Source of the DNA: Olavius sp. associated proteobacterium Delta 1
GTDB taxonomy: Bacteria; Desulfobacterota; Desulfobacteria; Desulfobacterales; JAFDCJ01
Reading direction: 5' to 3'
DNA: 64,000 nucleotides
Assembly: GCA_902749685.1 (NCBI GenBank)
Contig: CACVKW010001383.1
Location: forward strand, 1 to 64,000
In this document: positions 44,548 to 53,340 of the stretch, piece after piece
Layout: every line of letters begins with the position of its first letter
Numbering within the stretch: the stretch's first letter is position 1
The notes under the pieces: generated by a model
Database searches by the model: none
Told to the model about the DNA's origin: nothing
The model's input: only the letters and a program-made list of their open reading frames with translations
Translations under genes and position numbers: made by a program

Positions 44548-44652
44548 AGCCACAAATTAGCACGAATTTTCATGAAAATAAATTTTTCATTATTATTGCC
44601 CATGCTTATCACTATCGCAATAATTCGTGATTATTCGTGTCAATTCGTGGCT
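44548..44652. repeat. Inverted repeat of CACGAAT words
   Basis: AGCCACAAATTAGCACGAAT at 44548 is the approximate reverse complement of ATTCGTGTCAATTCGTGGCT ending at 44652. Both arms continue for about 30 bases, with 9-11 bp spacing between CACGAAT words. It could fold into a hairpin of about 105 bases before the next gene. The 453-bp gap 44237-44689 holds only this and the MITE-like copy. Confidence 0.65.
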
Positions 44653-44689
44653 AAATAATTTTTAATAGCTTTAAATCGTTCAAAGCTTT

Positions 44690-45301
44690 ATGAAACTCGA
44701 TAACGCAATTAAAAAATACGAGATCCGTCAAACTCGTCAAATCGCCGCAGCTCTGATTGAAATAGAAAAATCCAAATTCAATTGGCGAATCATTGTCTTC
44801 CCTTTTGGTATTTACGATTTCATTCGCTATACCATACGATTGCGTGTGCTTCGCAAAAATTTGTTTTTCACCAGAAAATTTGCGCTGGCTGCCAGCAGCA
44901 ATATCCACCAGGGAAAGGAACGCGCCTGGGAGATCCGGCAGATAGAAATTAAAACACGCGAAATTCTGGACAAAGAAAAAAAAGGGTTTTATACGGATAA
45001 AATTCGAAATAAGCAGCTAAAAGAAATTGAGTTCCTGGTAGATTATCATCTGGATTTGCTCAGTTCGAATCAGCCCGGCTGCAAAGATGCAATAAAAGCC
45101 AGATACACTTCAAAAGGCAGCTACCTGACATTTCTCAACAGCCTTCAAAAGGTAGAGGAAGAAGTTATCCAGGCTGCCCTCACGACCATGCGCAAAGGAA
45201 CCAAAAAAGAACGGCGTCTCTGGTTTGATAAAGTGCGAGCGGCAACTAAAAAAATCAGAATGGAAGAAGCCGATAAGCTCTATTCTAAAACTAGATCCTA
45301 A
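44690..45301 (+). CDS. Unnamed family protein A (paralogue 1 of 3)
   Basis: 203 residues, highly charged, with one amphipathic or membrane-associated stretch near 31-52 (FNWRIIVFPFGIYDFIRYTI) followed by LFFTRKFALAASS. Then a helical region with GFYTDKIRNKQLKEIEFLVDYHLDLL and LNSLQKVEEEVIQAAL. The order and spacing of these features match the proteins encoded at 46504-47136 and 47372-47959, so the three are divergent paralogues. I do not recognise the family and cannot assign a function. It is on the strand opposite to the other two. Confidence 0.65.
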   Translation: MKLDNAIKKYEIRQTRQIAAALIEIEKSKFNWRIIVFPFGIYDFIRYTIRLRVLRKNLFFTRKFALAASSNIHQGKERAWEIRQIEIKTREILDKEKKGFYTDKIRNKQLKEIEFLVDYHLDLLSSNQPGCKDAIKARYTSKGSYLTFLNSLQKVEEEVIQAALTTMRKGTKKERRLWFDKVRAATKKIRMEEADKLYSKTRS

Positions 45302-45309
45302 ACCTCCTC

Positions 45310-45530
45310 ATAAATATTTAATATCACAATTCAGTATCTCGGGCGAAATACCAAAATACAAGCACCAGATTACAAATAAATTCCAAATTCGAAATCTCAA
45401 TGAGCCAAACCGGGAATTAGTACAATCTTTGCTGCAGCTATAGTTTGAGATTTGTGATTTCGGTCATTGGGGATTGTTTGTTATTTGGGATTTGAAGTTT
45501 GAAATTTTGGCTATTCGATTTAGCTGGATC
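45310..45530. repeat. Inverted word repeat between family A and acyltransferase-like gene
   Basis: CAAGCACCAGATTACAAATA and following words near 45359-45400 are the approximate reverse complement of TTGTTATTTGGGATTTGAAG near 45476-45500. The words match those of the murF-mraY spacer (22497-22690). The 276-bp gap has no gene. Confidence 0.5.
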
Positions 45531-45577
45531 AGGAATTAAAAAGGCAATTAATCTCCCAATCAAGCTTAAATTACCAC

Positions 45578-46402
45578 TCACAGCTTCCGGGCCAGCTTTC
45601 CTATATCAACTTCTCTTTTGTCCACCAGGACTGAAGAATAATTCAAGAAAGGCACCCCGCCCCATTTTTCTTTAAAATGGCGGATACCGGCATTGACCCC
45701 CAGCCCGAGGTTGACGGCCTTTTTGCCCGCGGAATGGGCCAGTTTAATCATCTCATGCAATAGCAGGTCAGATGCCCCGGGCACATTAATTTTACTGGAT
45801 CGAAAACTAAATAGATAACATGCATAATCCGCGGCACCTAGATCCACAATGTTAAATGCCACGAGTTCCTTTTCCGTTCTTGCTTCAAAGAGTAAGGCAC
45901 TGTCGCTGGCCTTTAAATATTGCGGAATATGCTTGAAGAGGTATTTCTGCCGGCGATTGAAGCTATGGTCGGCCAGAAATGCCTTGATTATCTTCTTGTG
46001 CTCTTTTCCGAAACAGCCGCGCGACACCTGAAGATCTCTTTGAGCGCGTCTTAGCATGTAAGCGACTGCCGCATCAATTGATGTTAGTGGCAAATCAAGG
46101 CGATAATAGCTGTCAACGGTCTGATGTTCGTATTGCTCGGCCGGCAGCCAGATCGGTGAGGCGATCACAGCCACTGTCGTCGGCTGAAAGCGCTCACAGA
46201 CAAAATCATAAATTCGCGCGGGCGGATCCGAGCCGGGAACCAGCGGATATCCATTAAAGATGAGATGCTTCCTGCCTAGAAAATAGAGATAGTTGCGGTG
46301 CAGAAAAGGCTCGGCGCCTGAAACAGCCCCGACATAGTCGGGAAGATGTTCCGGGAGATAGGCATGACGATAGACCCACTTGCGTTCTTCATGGTTGAGC
46401 AT
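45578..46402 (-). CDS. FemAB/GNAT-like acyltransferase
   Basis: 274 residues, no TM segment. The C-terminal half has the layout of a GNAT/FemAB fold: ELVAFNIVDLGAADYACYLFSFR, then SDLLLHEMIKLAHSAGKKAVNLG and VNAGIRHFKEKWGGVPFLNYS, the last being a common pattern (G..xFKxKWG) in FemAB- and BioF2-like proteins. The N-terminal half is not recognised. It may transfer an acyl or aminoacyl group. It lies between paralogues 1 and 2 of the unnamed family, in the same orientation as paralogues 2 and 3. Confidence 0.6.
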   Translation of the reverse strand: MLNHEERKWVYRHAYLPEHLPDYVGAVSGAEPFLHRNYLYFLGRKHLIFNGYPLVPGSDPPARIYDFVCERFQPTTVAVIASPIWLPAEQYEHQTVDSYYRLDLPLTSIDAAVAYMLRRAQRDLQVSRGCFGKEHKKIIKAFLADHSFNRRQKYLFKHIPQYLKASDSALLFEARTEKELVAFNIVDLGAADYACYLFSFRSSKINVPGASDLLLHEMIKLAHSAGKKAVNLGLGVNAGIRHFKEKWGGVPFLNYSSVLVDKREVDIGKLARKL

Positions 46403-46503
46403 TGATCAACTTAGGAAATTATTTTTTTCAGGTATATCTATTACAGGGTTCGGTTAATGTTAAAACAGCTTTATGAGATCTGAACTACTATTGTTACGGT
46501 ACC

Positions 46504-47136
46504 CTAAATTCTGAAAATCTTTTCAATCCGCAACTGCCTGACGTCTTCGGTGGCGCTTTCAATTCGCAACAGTGCCTCGACGTCGGCCTTCGATCCCAGA
46601 GTCTGCCGGGCCGCGTCGGATACTTTTTTTTCTGCTGATTTTAATTGTTCGTGAAAAATTACGTAGTTTGGCCGGCTGCCGTAGGCATTGCGCGCCAGTG
46701 CATCATAATCTCCGCCCTCAACCCCCAAAAGCCTGCCATAGTGGTCAAACAGCAATTCTATCTCGTCCATCTGTTGTTGACGGATGGTATCTGAATAAAT
46801 ACCCTGGGTTTCAGGAGCCGTCAGCAAAGCCCGGGTCTTTTCCTCGACCCCGGATATAACATCTTCTTGGCTGAGACCTTTTTTAAGCATTTTGAAGGCC
46901 GCGTCCAGGGCATGTCGTTTGGTAAACATATAATTCTGGATAAAGAGTTCGCGGGATTGTTTGTTGCGCATAAAATGCAAAATAAAGACAATTGGAATTA
47001 GAAATTCCCAAATCCCGATGGGTTTCGACTGTATCACCCGCAACGCCACCGAACTGCCAATAAAACGCTCGTAATTGTATATGTGATTAAACTTTTTTTT
47101 TAGATCCGCAGACATAATCAATTCATTAAGGGTCAT
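46504..47136 (-). CDS. Unnamed family protein A (paralogue 2 of 3)
   Basis: 210 residues. Hydrophobic segment near 42-58 (IGIWEFLIPIVFILHFMR), then NYMFTKRHALDAAFKML, GIYSDTIRQQQMDEIELLFDHYGRLL and HEQLKSAEKKVSDAARQTL, each aligning by eye with paralogue 1. The N-terminus (KKKFNHIYNYERFIGSS) is polar. Possibly a monotopic inner-membrane protein. No catalytic motif is apparent. It lies 101 bp upstream of the acyltransferase-like gene on the same strand. Confidence 0.65.
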   Translation of the reverse strand: MTLNELIMSADLKKKFNHIYNYERFIGSSVALRVIQSKPIGIWEFLIPIVFILHFMRNKQSRELFIQNYMFTKRHALDAAFKMLKKGLSQEDVISGVEEKTRALLTAPETQGIYSDTIRQQQMDEIELLFDHYGRLLGVEGGDYDALARNAYGSRPNYVIFHEQLKSAEKKVSDAARQTLGSKADVEALLRIESATEDVRQLRIEKIFRI

Positions 47137-47371
47137 TTCCTGCTGACAAGTCCCAGCAGAAATTCATAATATTATCTTTTCCAACGTGAGATTTTATAAA
47201 TCCCAAATTTCAAATAGCAAAATACAAATAAATCTCAAATTACAATTCACAAATTCGAAGCAAATCCTCGATCACAATGAATCAAATCCAATAAGCTGAT
47301 TACTTAAATTAAAACTGTCCGGTACGGTACCAAAGGTAAGCCTATCTCAGTTTGAGTTCGTATAAAATATT
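47137..47371. repeat. AT-rich word repeats between paralogues 2 and 3
   Basis: About 120 bp (47185-47290) consist of words such as AAATCCC, AAATTTC, AAATAGC and AAATACA with approximate 7-bp spacing, resembling one arm of the inverted elements at 22497 and 45310. No gene is seen in this 235-bp gap. Confidence 0.45.
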
Positions 47372-47959
47372 TTAAAATACTTTATCCAGTATCTTCTGCC
47401 GGCGTTTGGCAATCTGCTGCTGTTCGGCGAAAATTTTCTCCTTAACTTTTTGATTGCCTCCCAGTTGCTCGATTACCAGATGATCCACTTCGTTTTCGGC
47501 GGGTGTAATCGTCTCGATAAATTGCTTAAAATTATCTGGATTTTGATAGGCATGTTCTATCAAAAGATAAAAGGTATCGCCGTCAGCCTGTAACAGTTTC
47601 AGGTAATGTGCTGTCAGAATCGCTATCAGTTTAACATGGGCCTTTACCAGATCCGGAGAATATAACTTCAGCGATTCCAGCCAAATCCCGATATTGTCCG
47701 CCAGATCTGAGTCCATCGGTTCTTTGTTTGCTGCCTGCATCTCCGCCACGGCCGCATCCATGGCCAAATTGCGGGGAAACATGAAATGCTTCGTGTATTG
47801 TCTGATTGCACTGCCGCGCCGCAGAAAATCGATAATAAAAAACCCCGGAATGATGGTGTGCCATACCGTCAACGGACGCGTAACGATCACTCCCAGGGTG
47901 ACTTCTCTGGCAAATTGCTGCTCCGCCTCCACAATAATATCGTATTTATCCATGATCAC
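47372..47959 (-). CDS. Unnamed family protein A (paralogue 3 of 3)
   Basis: 195 residues. Same plan as the other two: LTVWHTIIPGFFIIDFLR near 30-47, HFMFPRNLAMDAAVAEM, then LYSPDLVKAHVKLIAILTAHYLKLL and ITPAENEVDHLVIEQLGG. The W-x-(I/F)-I-x-P-x-x-F...DF-(L/I)-R core followed by (M/F)F-(T/P)-(K/R)-x-x-A is the common denominator of the three. C-terminus rich in Lys, Gln and Arg. Function unknown. First gene of the minus-strand group; 47960-48216 upstream contains no recognisable gene. Confidence 0.65.
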   Translation of the reverse strand: MIMDKYDIIVEAEQQFAREVTLGVIVTRPLTVWHTIIPGFFIIDFLRRGSAIRQYTKHFMFPRNLAMDAAVAEMQAANKEPMDSDLADNIGIWLESLKLYSPDLVKAHVKLIAILTAHYLKLLQADGDTFYLLIEHAYQNPDNFKQFIETITPAENEVDHLVIEQLGGNQKVKEKIFAEQQQIAKRRQKILDKVF

Positions 47960-48216
47960 GCATCCTTTTTGTTACGGCATAACATCGAATCTCTTTCCAT
48001 GTCAATGTGTAGAAATGAATGACCGTTCATGGGTTCCCTCCTTCGTCCTCCGGGCTACGGTGGGCAGGCAGGTTTTCCACAGAGGCTGACCAGGAAGCAT
48101 CTGGACACCGAAATGACCCGTTTGATCGATAATGAGAAATTAACAAAAAATAGCAAAGGCTGGCAGCATTGAATGTTGAAGTAATATGACGTGGGATAAG
48201 GAGAAAGAAGAAAGGT

Positions 48217-48245
48217 GGAAGGCGTTCCGGTCAGGAACGCCTTCC
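48217..48245. terminator. Bidirectional terminator hairpin downstream of yeiH-like gene
   Basis: GGAAGGCGTTCC and GGAACGCCTTCC form a perfect 12-bp stem with a 5-base loop, 12 bp after the stop of the minus-strand transporter gene. A TTTTT tract follows on the plus strand and a T-rich CTTTCTTCTTTC on the minus strand. Confidence 0.75.
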
Positions 48246-48257
48246 AGTTTTTATAGA

Positions 48258-49619
48258 CTAATCCGGTAATATGGCCGGGGTAAAGAAGGTTCCGGACCAC
48301 AGAATCCAGACAATAAACAAAGTCCAAACGGCATTGGCCGCCTGGGACAACCAGTAGGCAATGGCCGGACGACCGCCGCCCACCGAAACCAGCTCTTTAA
48401 AATCGGTTTCCAAACCGATGCACACAAAGCAAAGCGCAAACAACCAGCTGCGGTAGCTTTTGCACGCATTGCCGGCGGCCTTGGCGGCTTTTGGACCCCA
48501 GACCGGCTCGACCAGAAAAGAAACCACCAGCGAAGCAACCATAAACCCGATCACAAATTTCGGAAAACGGTACCAGACTTCCATCAAGGACGGCTTTTCA
48601 CCAGTTTCCTTTTTCTCAAGGCTCATGGTGGCCCACATCGCCATCAGAAATGCCACGATACCGATCAGCACGTTCTGGGCCATTTTAACCACAGCCGCGG
48701 CATTGACCGCTGCTGCGCTGGAATTGCCTTTGGCATCCCGCAAAACCTCGCCGGCGGCAATGACCGCACCGGTGTTGTCAATGACACCGCCCAACCAGGC
48801 ACCGGCCATATTGGTCGGCAGACCCATCCATACCGCAATCGGCGGCATGACGATGATGAGCACCACCGCACACACCAGCACCCAGGCAACCATATAGCTG
48901 ACTTCCTTGGGGTCACCCTGCACGGCGCCGCCCGCGGCGATACTTGCGGATACGCCGCAGATAGCGTTGGCCGTGGCAATGATGCTGCTGAAACGTTCGG
49001 ATACTTTAAATGCCCGGCAGATATAATAGGTTCCAAACCAGACGGTGGTCGCCACCAGCAGCGCCTGGGCCACACCAAACACACCGGCTTTTAAAACAAC
49101 CGAAAACATGATCGTAGCGCCCATACAGACCAGACCGATCTTGACGAAAAACTCGGTCTGGCCGGCTGCCTTGAGAAATTTAGGCACCTTAAATACATTG
49201 CTGATAATTAGACCAATCGCCAGTGCAAAAAGCACATATGAGATCCCCCACTTGGCGATAAACGCCTGTTTGGCGATTACCATGGAGATAAATGCGATGA
49301 TAAAGATTACCAGGAAACCGGGGATGTAACTCTTGAGATCAAATTTTAAAAAAAAGCCGGCTATTAAGGTCAATACACAGATAAAAGCCCACATAATTAG
49401 GCCGATTCCAATGGTGGCGCCAAAGCCTTTGGGAAAGGCTGCCGATAATTCGGTCCATTTACCCAGTTTGGGTGCCGCCGGCAGGATGGATACCGCCCAC
49501 TTTCCGGCCGCAACTTCGTGGACTCCAATGATGGCGATGAGCAAGATGAACCAGCCAATGAAACAGGCCCACCAGTCTTCGTTTTGCAAAGCAGGTGTCC
49601 TATCATTTCCGTTAGCCAT
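48258..49619 (-). CDS. YeiH/UPF0324-type membrane transporter (putative sulfate exporter family)
   Basis: 453 residues, about 11 TM helices. The sequences IGLIISNVFKVPKFLKAAGQTEFFVKIGLVCMGATIMF and ATANAICGVSASIAAGGAV, with PTNMAGAWLGGVIDNTGAVIAAGEVL, are typical of the UPF0324 (YeiH) family, annotated as putative sulfate exporters but with little direct evidence. The N-terminal extension with an extra TM region is longer than in E. coli YeiH. AAGGAGACGAG lies before the ATG. Single gene with its own terminator. Confidence 0.85.
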   Translation of the reverse strand: MANGNDRTPALQNEDWWACFIGWFILLIAIIGVHEVAAGKWAVSILPAAPKLGKWTELSAAFPKGFGATIGIGLIMWAFICVLTLIAGFFLKFDLKSYIPGFLVIFIIAFISMVIAKQAFIAKWGISYVLFALAIGLIISNVFKVPKFLKAAGQTEFFVKIGLVCMGATIMFSVVLKAGVFGVAQALLVATTVWFGTYYICRAFKVSERFSSIIATANAICGVSASIAAGGAVQGDPKEVSYMVAWVLVCAVVLIIVMPPIAVWMGLPTNMAGAWLGGVIDNTGAVIAAGEVLRDAKGNSSAAAVNAAAVVKMAQNVLIGIVAFLMAMWATMSLEKKETGEKPSLMEVWYRFPKFVIGFMVASLVVSFLVEPVWGPKAAKAAGNACKSYRSWLFALCFVCIGLETDFKELVSVGGGRPAIAYWLSQAANAVWTLFIVWILWSGTFFTPAILPD

Positions 49620-49971
49620 AAGACTCGTCTCCTTAAATTGAATTTTTGTATAGATATTCTTCTAATAAGATGCATCCGAGAAAGAGATAAATACAGTAAT
49701 ATTACACAGCAAATCACGCTCTCAATTTGCCATTGAAAATCTGTTCACCTCCTTTCGCCTAATAATTTTATCAACAAAAACATTTAAGGTGGTCTCCTCT
49801 TTAATTAGGTGACTACTAGATTTTTAATAAATACACTCCATAATTGCAAGGAAAATTATTATTTCATTTTCAAAAAAAAGGATATTGCATAATATTTTAT
49901 GTAGTTTATATCCTTGACACAGTATAAGGTCTTGCCTATTATGCCTACCCTGGACAATTCGGAATTGGCTA

Positions 49972-50095
49972 TTAAAAATTGAATATTTGTGGAAGTCGCT
50001 TCGCAACATCATTTTTTTATCGTTTCTTTTAACAATTATCCGCCGAAGGCGGACCTTTAATACTCAATCGAAAATATTCAATTATTTGAAGATAG
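49972..50095. repeat. MITE-like dispersed repeat, copy 3
   Basis: AAAAATTGAATATTTGTGGA and AGTCGCTTCGC on the left, a TCCGCC-GAA-GGCGGA palindrome at 50039-50053, then ACCTTTAATACTCAATCG and AAAATATTCAATTATTTG on the right, ending GATAGGGAAA. It lies in the 555-bp divergent spacer 49620-50174, whose other part (49620-49970) is AT-rich and without gene. Confidence 0.7.
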
Positions 50096-50174
50096 GGAAA
50101 ATGGCGCAATAAAATTTTTTGGCCACAAAATACAAATGAAAAGTGTATAATCGCCTAAAGAGGAGATCCGGCTT

Positions 50175-51140
50175 ATGGTCTTTTTTATAGCGTTATGTTT
50201 GGTTGGATTTGTGCTGCTGTATTTCGGAGCGGAGTGGCTGGTAAAAGGCTCGTCCAGTCTTGCACGTAGTCTGGGGGTAACACCGATTGTCATCGGTTTA
50301 ACCGTGGTCGCATTCGGCACATCGGCCCCCGAGCTGGTGGTCAGCGTTATCTCTTCCATTCAAGCCAAGAGTATGATTGCGGTGGGCAACGTCGTCGGCA
50401 GCAATATCTGTAACATTGCCCTTGTGCTGGGTTTGTCGGCCATATTCAACCCGATTAAAAGCGACCCTTCGGTAGCCAGGCGCGACATTCCAATCATGCT
50501 GGCCATATCAGCATATCTTTTACTGTTGACGTTCAACTCCACCCTGGGCCGGGTTGAAGGCACCACGCTTTTTGCCGGAATTATTCTATATACATTTTTT
50601 AACTATCATTTGGCGAAAAAAGAAACTGCCGGAGCGGCCGGTATTGAATCCGAATTGGAAGAAATCGGTTTTATTGCTTCCAGACCCAAACAGATATTAC
50701 TGATTGTGGCCGGTATTGCGGGTGTGGTAGGGGGTGCCCAAATTGTTGTCGATAACGCGGTAAAAATCATGACAATTCTGGGTGTCAGTGAAAAATTTAT
50801 CGGTTTGACCATCGTTGCCTTTGGAACTTCCCTACCGGAGCTTGCCACGTCGGTGGTGGCGGCCATGCGGGGGGAAATGGATATCAGTATCGGCAATCTG
50901 GTGGGCAGTAATGTATTTAACATCATGAGTGTGCTGGGTGTCGCTTCTATGGTGCGACCCATTCCAATTCCCGGCGGATTTATCGAAAGCGGGTTGTGGA
51001 TCGATTATCTGGTGATGATGTTTACCAGCTTTTTACCCTGGTTAATGATGAGAAAAGATTTTACCGTCAGTCGCCGGGACGGATTTGTGCTGCTGGCCTG
51101 TTATGTGGGGTATTTGACGTACCTTATTATAAAAGCTTAG
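50175..51140 (+). CDS. Sodium/calcium antiporter, CaCA family (YrbG-like)
   Basis: 321 residues, about ten TM helices in two inverted halves. Each half carries the ion-binding alpha repeat: AFGTSAPELVVSVIS...GNVVGSNICNIALVLG and AFGTSLPELATSVVA...GNLVGSNVFNIMSVLG. Length and motifs fit the bacterial K+-independent Na+/Ca2+ exchanger branch. GAGGAG lies upstream of the ATG. The last base of the stop codon is also the first base of a heptamer array. Confidence 0.92.
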   Translation: MVFFIALCLVGFVLLYFGAEWLVKGSSSLARSLGVTPIVIGLTVVAFGTSAPELVVSVISSIQAKSMIAVGNVVGSNICNIALVLGLSAIFNPIKSDPSVARRDIPIMLAISAYLLLLTFNSTLGRVEGTTLFAGIILYTFFNYHLAKKETAGAAGIESELEEIGFIASRPKQILLIVAGIAGVVGGAQIVVDNAVKIMTILGVSEKFIGLTIVAFGTSLPELATSVVAAMRGEMDISIGNLVGSNVFNIMSVLGVASMVRPIPIPGGFIESGLWIDYLVMMFTSFLPWLMMRKDFTVSRRDGFVLLACYVGYLTYLIIKA

Positions 51141-51642
51141 GGCATAGCGCATGGAGCATAGAGCATGGCGCAGGCGGAGGATACGAAGCTGGGAGGTCTA
51201 TCAGGCAAAAAGATGGGATGATGGGAAGTGGGAATGCGGAAGTCGGAAAGAGGGCGAGGAATTCGGATTGGAGGAACAAGGACAGATCTAAAGAAAATGG
51301 AAATATAAACTGTAAGAGGATGGCATTTAACAGAGTCGAACGATCATTTTTTCTTTCTTTCCGGATTCCGCATTCCCACTTCCAAATTCAAATTTCCCCC
51401 ACCGTAGTCCCGGTCACGCTCGATAACACCTATTGCCAGATAGATGCCGGCTTCCCGGGCCGCCTTCCCAATTTCGAATTCGCCTTCCCCCCCACCCTCC
51501 ATCCTTTGCCGTGCGCCTTGCGCCGAATGCCGTGCGCCCTGCCCCATGCGCCATGCGCCATTCCCTATGCGCTTTGCTCTCCAATCCAGCATCCGGCATC
51601 CGGCATCCAGTATCCAGTATCCAGTATCCAGTATCCAGATCA
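51140..51642. repeat. Compound heptamer-array region between antiporter and RluA-family genes
   Basis: Three layers of arrays fill this 500-bp gap. GGGCATA, GCGCATG, GAGCATA, GAGCATG, GCGCAGG run from 51140-51174. GGAAGTG/GGAATGC-type units near 51220-51245 have a complementary TTCCGCA/TTCCCAC array near 51360-51400. GCGCCAT-type units near 51505-51575 lead into eight perfect units at 51587-51642 (CGGCATC, CAGTATC x4, CAGATCA). The last unit contains the stop codon of the convergent gene. Long open frames here are artefacts of the repeats. Confidence 0.7.
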
Positions 51643-52614
51643 TCCGTTCCCCCTCAACTGATCAATCAGCCCGTCCATATCCACCGGCAGTGGTGCTTCG
51701 AAGGTCATATATTTTTCTGAATTAGGATGGGTCAGACCCAGCTGCCAGGCGTGCAGCTGCTGCCGGCCAGCGGATTTAAGCGCCGCCATGATTGGGGCAG
51801 GATGGTTTGAAAGCTTATATTTTAAGCCGGCGAAAAGCTTGCGTGTCCGATAGACCGGATCACCGACCACGGGATGTCCGATGGCTGCACAATGGACTCG
51901 AATCTGATGGGTTCGGCCGGTTTTTAAATTCAACTCGACCAGTGAAAATCCGTCCCATCGTTCACGGACTTTCCATGCGGTTTCTGCGGTACGACCTTTG
52001 CGGGTTGTCGTAGACATGCGCTTGCGGTCAACCGGATGCCGGCCGATAGGCAGATTAATTTCCCCCGTTTCAGATGGCATATCGCCATAAACGAGTGCCA
52101 GATATTTTTTTTGGACTTCTCTGGCTTTAAATTGTCGGGACAGTTCTTCTTGGGCATCCGCGTTTTTGGCAACTACCATGGTTCCGGTGGTATCTTTGTC
52201 AAGTCTGTGAACGATTCCGGGCCGGATCTGCCCCCCGATTGCCCCGAGATCAGGGCAATGAAAAAGCAGGGCATTGACCAGGGTCCCGCTGGAGTGGCCG
52301 GGTGCGGGGTGGACGACAATCCCCGGCTGTTTGTTCAGAACGATGATATGGCTGTCCTGGTAAAGTATATGAAGTGGAATCGGCTCGGGTCCATAATCAA
52401 CGAGCTCGGCTGCAGGAATATGGCCCTCGATCCTGTCGCCGGATTTTATACGGTAGCCAGGTTTTTTGGGCTGTTGGTCAACGAGGATATTCTGGTTGGC
52501 AACCAATGTGGCAGCCAGCGAGCGCGAGCAGTCAGAAAGGCGCGCGGCAACGACGGTATCGAGCCGCCGGCCGGCGTCGGATTCCTCGACAATAATGGTA
52601 AAATCACCATTCAC
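51640..52614 (-). CDS. RluA-family pseudouridine synthase (RluD-like)
   Basis: 324 residues. N-terminal S4 RNA-binding domain (RLDTVVAARLSDCSRSLAATLVANQNILVD), then the RluA catalytic domain with HRLDKDTTGTMVVAKN; the Asp of HRLD is the catalytic residue. VELNLKTGRTHQIRVHCAAIGHPVVGD is also conserved. Most likely modifies 23S rRNA like RluD (positions 1911/1915/1917), but the substrate cannot be fixed. GTG start 21 bp after the carD stop. The C-terminus ends within a heptamer array. Confidence 0.9.
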   Translation of the reverse strand: MNGDFTIIVEESDAGRRLDTVVAARLSDCSRSLAATLVANQNILVDQQPKKPGYRIKSGDRIEGHIPAAELVDYGPEPIPLHILYQDSHIIVLNKQPGIVVHPAPGHSSGTLVNALLFHCPDLGAIGGQIRPGIVHRLDKDTTGTMVVAKNADAQEELSRQFKAREVQKKYLALVYGDMPSETGEINLPIGRHPVDRKRMSTTTRKGRTAETAWKVRERWDGFSLVELNLKTGRTHQIRVHCAAIGHPVVGDPVYRTRKLFAGLKYKLSNHPAPIMAALKSAGRQQLHAWQLGLTHPNSEKYMTFEAPLPVDMDGLIDQLRGNG

Positions 52615-52635
52615 GGATATGCTGCTGAGGCAGGA

Positions 52636-53190
52636 TTAATTTTCGGGACTGTCCACAACAAACAATGATTCTATCTCCGATAGGATCGTGTCTTCGTCGG
52701 TATTTTTGGCTGTCGACAACTCTCGAACCAGCAACACCTGGGCCGTATCATATAATTTGCGTTCGCCAAAAGATAGATCTTTGGTAAGCTTGAGTAGAAA
52801 CAGATCCCGGAATACTTCGGCGACGTCAAAAAGTGAGCCGGTCTTAATTTTATCCATGTACTCGCGATAGCGCCGGTTCCAGGTCTGATTGTCGGGCAGC
52901 CCGTCTTTGCGGGATTTCATCACATCGTATACCCTGGCGACATCTTTTTTGCTGATGATGTCTCTCAAACCGACGGAGTCAACATTGCGGATGGGTATCA
53001 TGATCACCATGCCGTTTTCGAGGACCTTCATGATATAAAAATCATGTTTCTCGCCGTTGACGACACGGCTTTCAATAGCCTTGATCTCCCCAACACCATG
53101 CGCAGGATAGACAGCGAGATCGCCTACCTGAAATTCTCGCATTGTTGGTTTTGAACTCTGTGAACTTTCCTTAGCTTTTTTTTCAGTCAT
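52636..53190 (-). CDS. CarD/CdnL-family RNA polymerase-binding regulator
   Basis: 184 residues. The N-terminal RNA polymerase interaction domain (Tudor-like) has FQVGDLAVYPAHGVGEIKAIES; the C-terminal helical DNA-binding domain has the conserved Trp region LPDNQTWNRRYREYMDKIKTGSLFDVAEVFRDLF and LSFGERKLYDTA. CarD/CdnL stabilises open complexes at rRNA and housekeeping promoters. I start at the ATG preceded by GGTGGGAAA; an in-frame ATG 15 bases upstream is less likely. Confidence 0.92.
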   Translation of the reverse strand: MTEKKAKESSQSSKPTMREFQVGDLAVYPAHGVGEIKAIESRVVNGEKHDFYIMKVLENGMVIMIPIRNVDSVGLRDIISKKDVARVYDVMKSRKDGLPDNQTWNRRYREYMDKIKTGSLFDVAEVFRDLFLLKLTKDLSFGERKLYDTAQVLLVRELSTAKNTDEDTILSEIESLFVVDSPEN

Positions 53191-53280
53191 TTTCCCACCG
53201 ATCATCGTATTTTGGCTTCATTAAAGGGTGATCCTCAGGGTAAGGTTGTTCATAACACACCATTGATGAACAATCAATAA

Positions 53281-53314
53281 AAAAGGATTGGCGTAATCCT
53301 ACGCCAATCCTTTT
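53281..53314 (-). terminator. Intrinsic terminator of hppA
   Basis: AAAAGGATTGGCGT and ACGCCAATCCTTTT form a perfect 14-bp stem with a 6-base loop between the hppA stop and carD. On the minus strand it ends in a run of T (CCTTTTTTATTG), as expected for the upstream hppA transcript. Confidence 0.85.
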
Positions 53315-53340
53315 AAAATTTACGGGAATAAGATGAGCGT

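Noticed and set aside
50996-51661. Open frame of 221 codons on the plus strand and related frames in the antiporter-RluA gap
   Set aside because: It overlaps the antiporter gene in another frame and then runs through heptamer arrays; the protein is repetitive (PCALP, SIQYPVS) and without conserved sequence.
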